DNA from: Talpa occidentalis
Lineage: Eukaryota; Chordata; Mammalia; Eulipotyphla; Talpidae
Direction of reading: 5' to 3'
Assembly: GCF_014898055.3 (NCBI RefSeq)
Contig: NW_026555331.1
Coordinates: 108,001,194 to 108,065,193, forward strand
DNA length: 64,000 nucleotides
Below the pieces are notes generated by a model, which worked only from the letters and a program-made list of their open reading frames with translations, was not told the origin of the DNA and ran no database searches. Below are positions 60,674-64,000 of this stretch, in pieces (positions within the stretch are counted from its first letter, which is position 1; every line of letters begins with the position of its first letter). Both the position numbers and the translations under genes were made by a program.

Positions 60674-61319
60674 CACGGGTTGGTGTCATTGGCTCAGCTA
60701 GAAGCACCTGCTCATCTCCAACCCCCACCCACTGCCCCCAAAATGACTGCAGGGATCCCATACCCCTGCTGACCAGGCATGGGATACAGAGGGTAGGGGT
60801 GGTTTCAGTCCCACCCGAGCCACACAGGCTGAAAACAGAGGAACAGAGCTTCCCCAAAGGGCACCAGGCCACTAGAAGAAAGAACACATGTTGGGTTGCA
60901 CACAATGGTGTGGCTGGGGGACCGCACATGGGATGGGGATGGCAGGCACTGTGAGATGGCGGGAGAGAATCGAAATAAGGACCACATCATGGATCTCTTT
61001 GATAATATGCAACGAAATGGAGATTATATTCTTCAGGCTACTGGTTCTCAACTATTTTCTCCCACAACACAAACGATGAACAACACTGTCTGCAGGCAAG
61101 TCTGGGGGTTATTTCACAATTTTCCCATGCATTAGCTCTAATTCTACCTTTATGCTCCCACGCTAGGCAGCAATGATACAGTGAACCTTGCTTAATTGGC
61201 TTTTAAAGAATAAAACAAAAAGAATAAATTATTCACAGACTTCTGCTCTCTAATTATTAGTACTAACAATCTACTTGGATTCAACAATGTCTCCCAATGC
61301 CTCAGTTGAGCACAGATGT

Positions 61320-61480
61320 TGTGGCAATGGGGAGCCACTGTAGATTTTTAAATGTAGGATAGATTGAATGAGGAAATTCTAAAGTCAGAGAGGCCAGTTG
61401 GGAGGCTATTATGGTAGGAAGGTGAGAGGTGCCAAGAACTTGAGACAAATAGCCTGAGAGAATGGCAAAGGAGAAACTAA
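61320..61480 (+). repeat. Ancient mammalian interspersed repeat (same family as 7840-8140), 3' part
   Basis: 'ggcaatggggagccactgtagatttttaaatgtaggatag...gagaggccagttgggaggctattatggtaggaaggtgagagg' matches the later part of that family. 60686-61319 is unassigned. Confidence 0.5.
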
Positions 61481-61879
61481 TTACAGAGGTATCGCACAGG
61501 ATGTAACTACTTATCAGAAGGAAAACAACACAGCAATGCTTCAGGGTTTGCTGAGCTCCATTCTCATCCCCTCACCCATTAATTCTTCCATTTGTCTGCT
61601 AGTTACAGCATACACACCCCTGTGGGTGTGGGTGATAAATGGCAAAAGGCAGACATGGGGATTCCTGTCAAAGCAAAGTTCTTACTCTCAGGTTCAGAAC
61701 ACTTCACTGTATCTAAAATTATTGGGTTGTCACAAAAGTCATGACACAATCTAACAAGAGAATAATGTAATTATTGGTTGTGTTATATGATTATTAATGG
61801 ATGTGTGGACATTATCAATAACACCTATTGTAATGGCTGATCACTGCCAAATGATTACTAATAACTGTTCAAAAGTACT

Positions 61880-62060
61880 GTTTTAGCACTTTACCACTTT
61901 ACACTTTCATTTATCTCCATTTATTTTACTTTCATAAAAATTCTGAAATAAGTATTATTGATCCCACTTCCCCAGCTTTATTAGACTGACTCACCCAAAT
62001 CATACAATGGAGAAGTGACAGAGGCAAGATTGAAACTCCAGACTTACGGCTCCTAGGACA
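61880..62060 (-). repeat. MIR
   Basis: 'tttagcactttaccactttacactttcatttatctcc...ataagtattattgatcccacttccccagctttattagactgactcacccaaatcatac...' is reverse MIR order. Confidence 0.55.
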
Positions 62061-62389
62061 GTGATTTGTTTTGGTGCTCGTTATTTGCAATAAATATTAA
62101 CAAATAGAACTGTATCCACAATCTGAAAACTGGGTTATCACCTAGCTTTCAGATTTTTAGCTACCCACATTGTCCCAACAAGAGCATTTAAAGGAAGAAT
62201 GTGAAGGCACAGGTAGTGGGGGAAAGCAGAGCTAATGACCAGCCCTAAGGGCAGACGGCTCCCCCGCAGTTTGGTCTCAAGGATGCTCCAAGACTCTGTC
62301 ACTGATACTAGCGCTTTTTCTGCATGTCTGATAAAGCACTGTCTCTGGATGGCACAACTAATAGGTCACCTGAGAGGAGACTACTAGTT

Positions 62390-62870
62390 TCCTATTGGTG
62401 CTGGAACAAACAATCACAAGCTTAATAGTTTAAGAACAACACAAATGTATTATCTTGCAGTTCTGAAGGTTAGAAGTCCAAAACAGATTTCACTGGACTA
62501 AAAAGAACACGTTGTCGGCAGGCTTTAGAGAAAGGCCAGTTGCCTTTCCTTTTCCAAAATTTAAAGTCCACCTGCATTCTTTGGCTCCTGGCCCCTTCCT
62601 CCACTTGAAAGCCAGCAGCACATCTTTGACTCCCTCTCTAGCTCTGACTGCCTCCTCTTCCTCGTAAAAGGACACTTATGGTAACATTGGGTCTTCTTGG
62701 CTAATTCAAGATAATCTCATCATCTCTGGATCTGTAACTTAACCACATATGCAGAGAAGTCTTTGCAATGAAAAGATCTTTTTAGCCATGTAAGATAACA
62801 AACTCACAGTTTCTAGGGGTTAGTGGACAACTCTGGGAGCTATCATTCTACCTACCCCCAGAGTAACACA
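62390..62870 (+). repeat. Ancient repeat, same class as 35665-36180
   Basis: 'attggtgctggaacaaacaatcacaagcttaatagtttaagaacaacacaaatgtattatcttgcagttctgaaggttagaagtcc', then a pyrimidine-rich centre and a tail '...cagtttctaggggttagtggacaactctggg'. Family name not asserted. Confidence 0.5.
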
Positions 62871-63029
62871 CTAACAGATATTCTGATCAGATTAAATAGT
62901 TACCATCTTTCTGAAAGCAAAATCTTAAGGAATCAGACATAGAGAAATTAAGGCGGTCAGGAAGGTTTACTCCAACAGGGACTCTTAGCAATGAGCTGAG
63001 AGGATTTTTCATGGTTGTGCTCATGTTTT

Positions 63030-63545
63030 GTTTATAAGAGTATAAATTGTGTTGACATTTTGGAGAATAATTCAGCAGTGTCTACCCACATTTGTAATTG
63101 ACCTGGCTAACATTGTCACTGCCGAAAGTGACCAAAGGCATTAGAAGACACAGCACATAGACACTAAACATCCACTACAAAGTTCTGGCTAAGTAAACTA
63201 GATTATATTCATATAATGAAATACTCCGAAGTCCATAGAAAGAATGAGATAAATCAGCATATACCGACATGGGAATATCAACAAAAAGCAAAACATCAAA
63301 AAAAAAAAAAAAAAACACCTTTCAGGAAAAAATGTGAAAGAGCCCATTTAGCATGAACTAATCTGGTAAATAAAGAAGCATGTATAGCTACATTTCATAT
63401 TTGCATACAATCATTTTGACTCTGGGAGAAGTTTTAAGGGTCATTACAAAGTAAAGAAGGGATTTTCCCTTTTATTTTATTGTATCTTTCTATACTATTT
63501 GAATTTTTTTACAGCATGCATTAATTCTGCTTAATTTTAACTGTT
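63030..63545 (+). mobile_element. Old L1 ORF2 3' fragment
   Basis: 'gttgacattttggagaataattcagcagtg', 'ctaagtaaactagattatattcatataatgaaatactcc', 'aaagaatgagataaatcagcatataccgacatggg' and 'gcatgtatagctacatttcatatttgcat' follow the old L1 ORF2 end in order, with an A19 run at 63299-63316. 63546-64000 has no feature I can assign; the 81-codon frame there is unsupported. Confidence 0.6.
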
Positions 63546-64000
63546 TAAATACCATGACAACTCCTGGTGATTCTGGTCCTAGAAAACTGGCACAGTGCCA
63601 AGCATGGATATTCTGGAAAAGTTCCCAAAGTAATTTGGTTGCTTATCCCAGGAGGTTCTCAGTGGGGTTGCTATTTGGGGCAAAACAATTCCTCTTTGTG
63701 TTGGACTGCCTTCTGCACCATTAGGATGTTAAACTCTTCCTCCACGCCCAGGCATTGTGACAACCGCAATTCCCATAAGGATTTTCTGTCACCCTCTGTG
63801 GGATCAGAATAACACTGCAGGATATCTGTGCAGAGTGTGGGCACCAGAAGACTTTGAACACCTCAGACTTCTTGATAAGACAGAGTTCAAGTCAATGGGA
63901 TTCTTTAAAATCATTATACTTCTGATAACAGGTCCCAAACTCTTTGACAACTATGCACTGGCAAAAGCTGCTTCCTCTCACTGGAATTTGCTGTCCCCCT

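Larger units (their letters stand above)
28351..64000 (-). other. 5' flank of this PDE1C promoter, or intron of longer PDE1C isoforms
   Basis: PDE1C is known to have isoforms with a different, longer N-terminus initiated from another promoter, so this region may be intronic for those transcripts. I saw no exon encoding the alternative N-terminus and no exon of another gene. The content is repeats plus several repeat-poor stretches, listed separately. Confidence 0.55.

Noticed and set aside
1..64000. An exotic undescribed system
   Set aside because: Read on both strands, the window is fully explained as mammalian promoter, intron and flank with transposable elements; no gene cluster or repeated architecture beyond these was found.

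Overview
This is a piece of a placental-mammal nuclear genome, not a microbial accessory region. The evidence is one spliced coding exon of a vertebrate gene, a CpG-island promoter, intact and decayed L1 elements, MIR/L2-type fossils, endogenous-retrovirus LTRs and many copies of a lineage-specific tRNA-derived SINE. I do not recognise the SINE as the horse, dog, pig, cow or vespertilionid-bat consensus I know. A bat or another laurasiatherian is plausible, but the species cannot be fixed from this window alone.

The only protein-coding sequence I can defend is the first coding exon of PDE1C, the Ca2+/calmodulin-dependent cyclic nucleotide phosphodiesterase 1C, on the minus strand at 27259-27359. 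It encodes the start and the next 33 codons, then ends at a consensus splice donor. Upstream in gene terms (higher coordinates) lies a GC- and CpG-rich promoter block at about 27390-28350. This block contains a strong minus-strand donor at 27986-27985, which suggests the 5' UTR is split. Everything from 27258 down to 1 is then the large first intron downstream of this exon. Everything above about 28350 is 5' flank, or an intron of longer PDE1C isoforms that start further upstream. I found no second PDE1C exon.

The rest of the window is intronic or flanking DNA dominated by transposable elements. Left part (1-27 kb): SINEs at 3.3, 5.0, 8.5, 11.0, 17.3+17.6 (tandem pair), 18.7 and 19.3 kb; young L1 3' ends at 5.3 and 12.0 kb; an LTR at 9.8-10.5 kb; and a clean solo LTR (21444-21972) with a 4-bp target duplication and an internally duplicated 5' end. 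Right part (28-64 kb): SINEs at 34.0, 39.9, 48.6, 55.5, 59.5 and 60.4 kb; old L1 bodies at 46.8-48.2, 49.6-51.4 and 63.0-63.5 kb; and an antisense L1 at 54.5-55.8 kb that appears to carry a 3'-transduced segment. Two stretches with few recognisable repeats (about 36.9-38.8 and 52.5-54.1 kb) are candidate conserved non-coding DNA.

I see no CRISPR array, toxin system, operon or other exotic locus. The many 60-178-codon open frames are chance frames or read through SINE, L1 or LTR sequence. The most informative unusual features are the L1 transduction structure, the duplicated-end solo LTR and the two subfamilies of a T+ type SINE.
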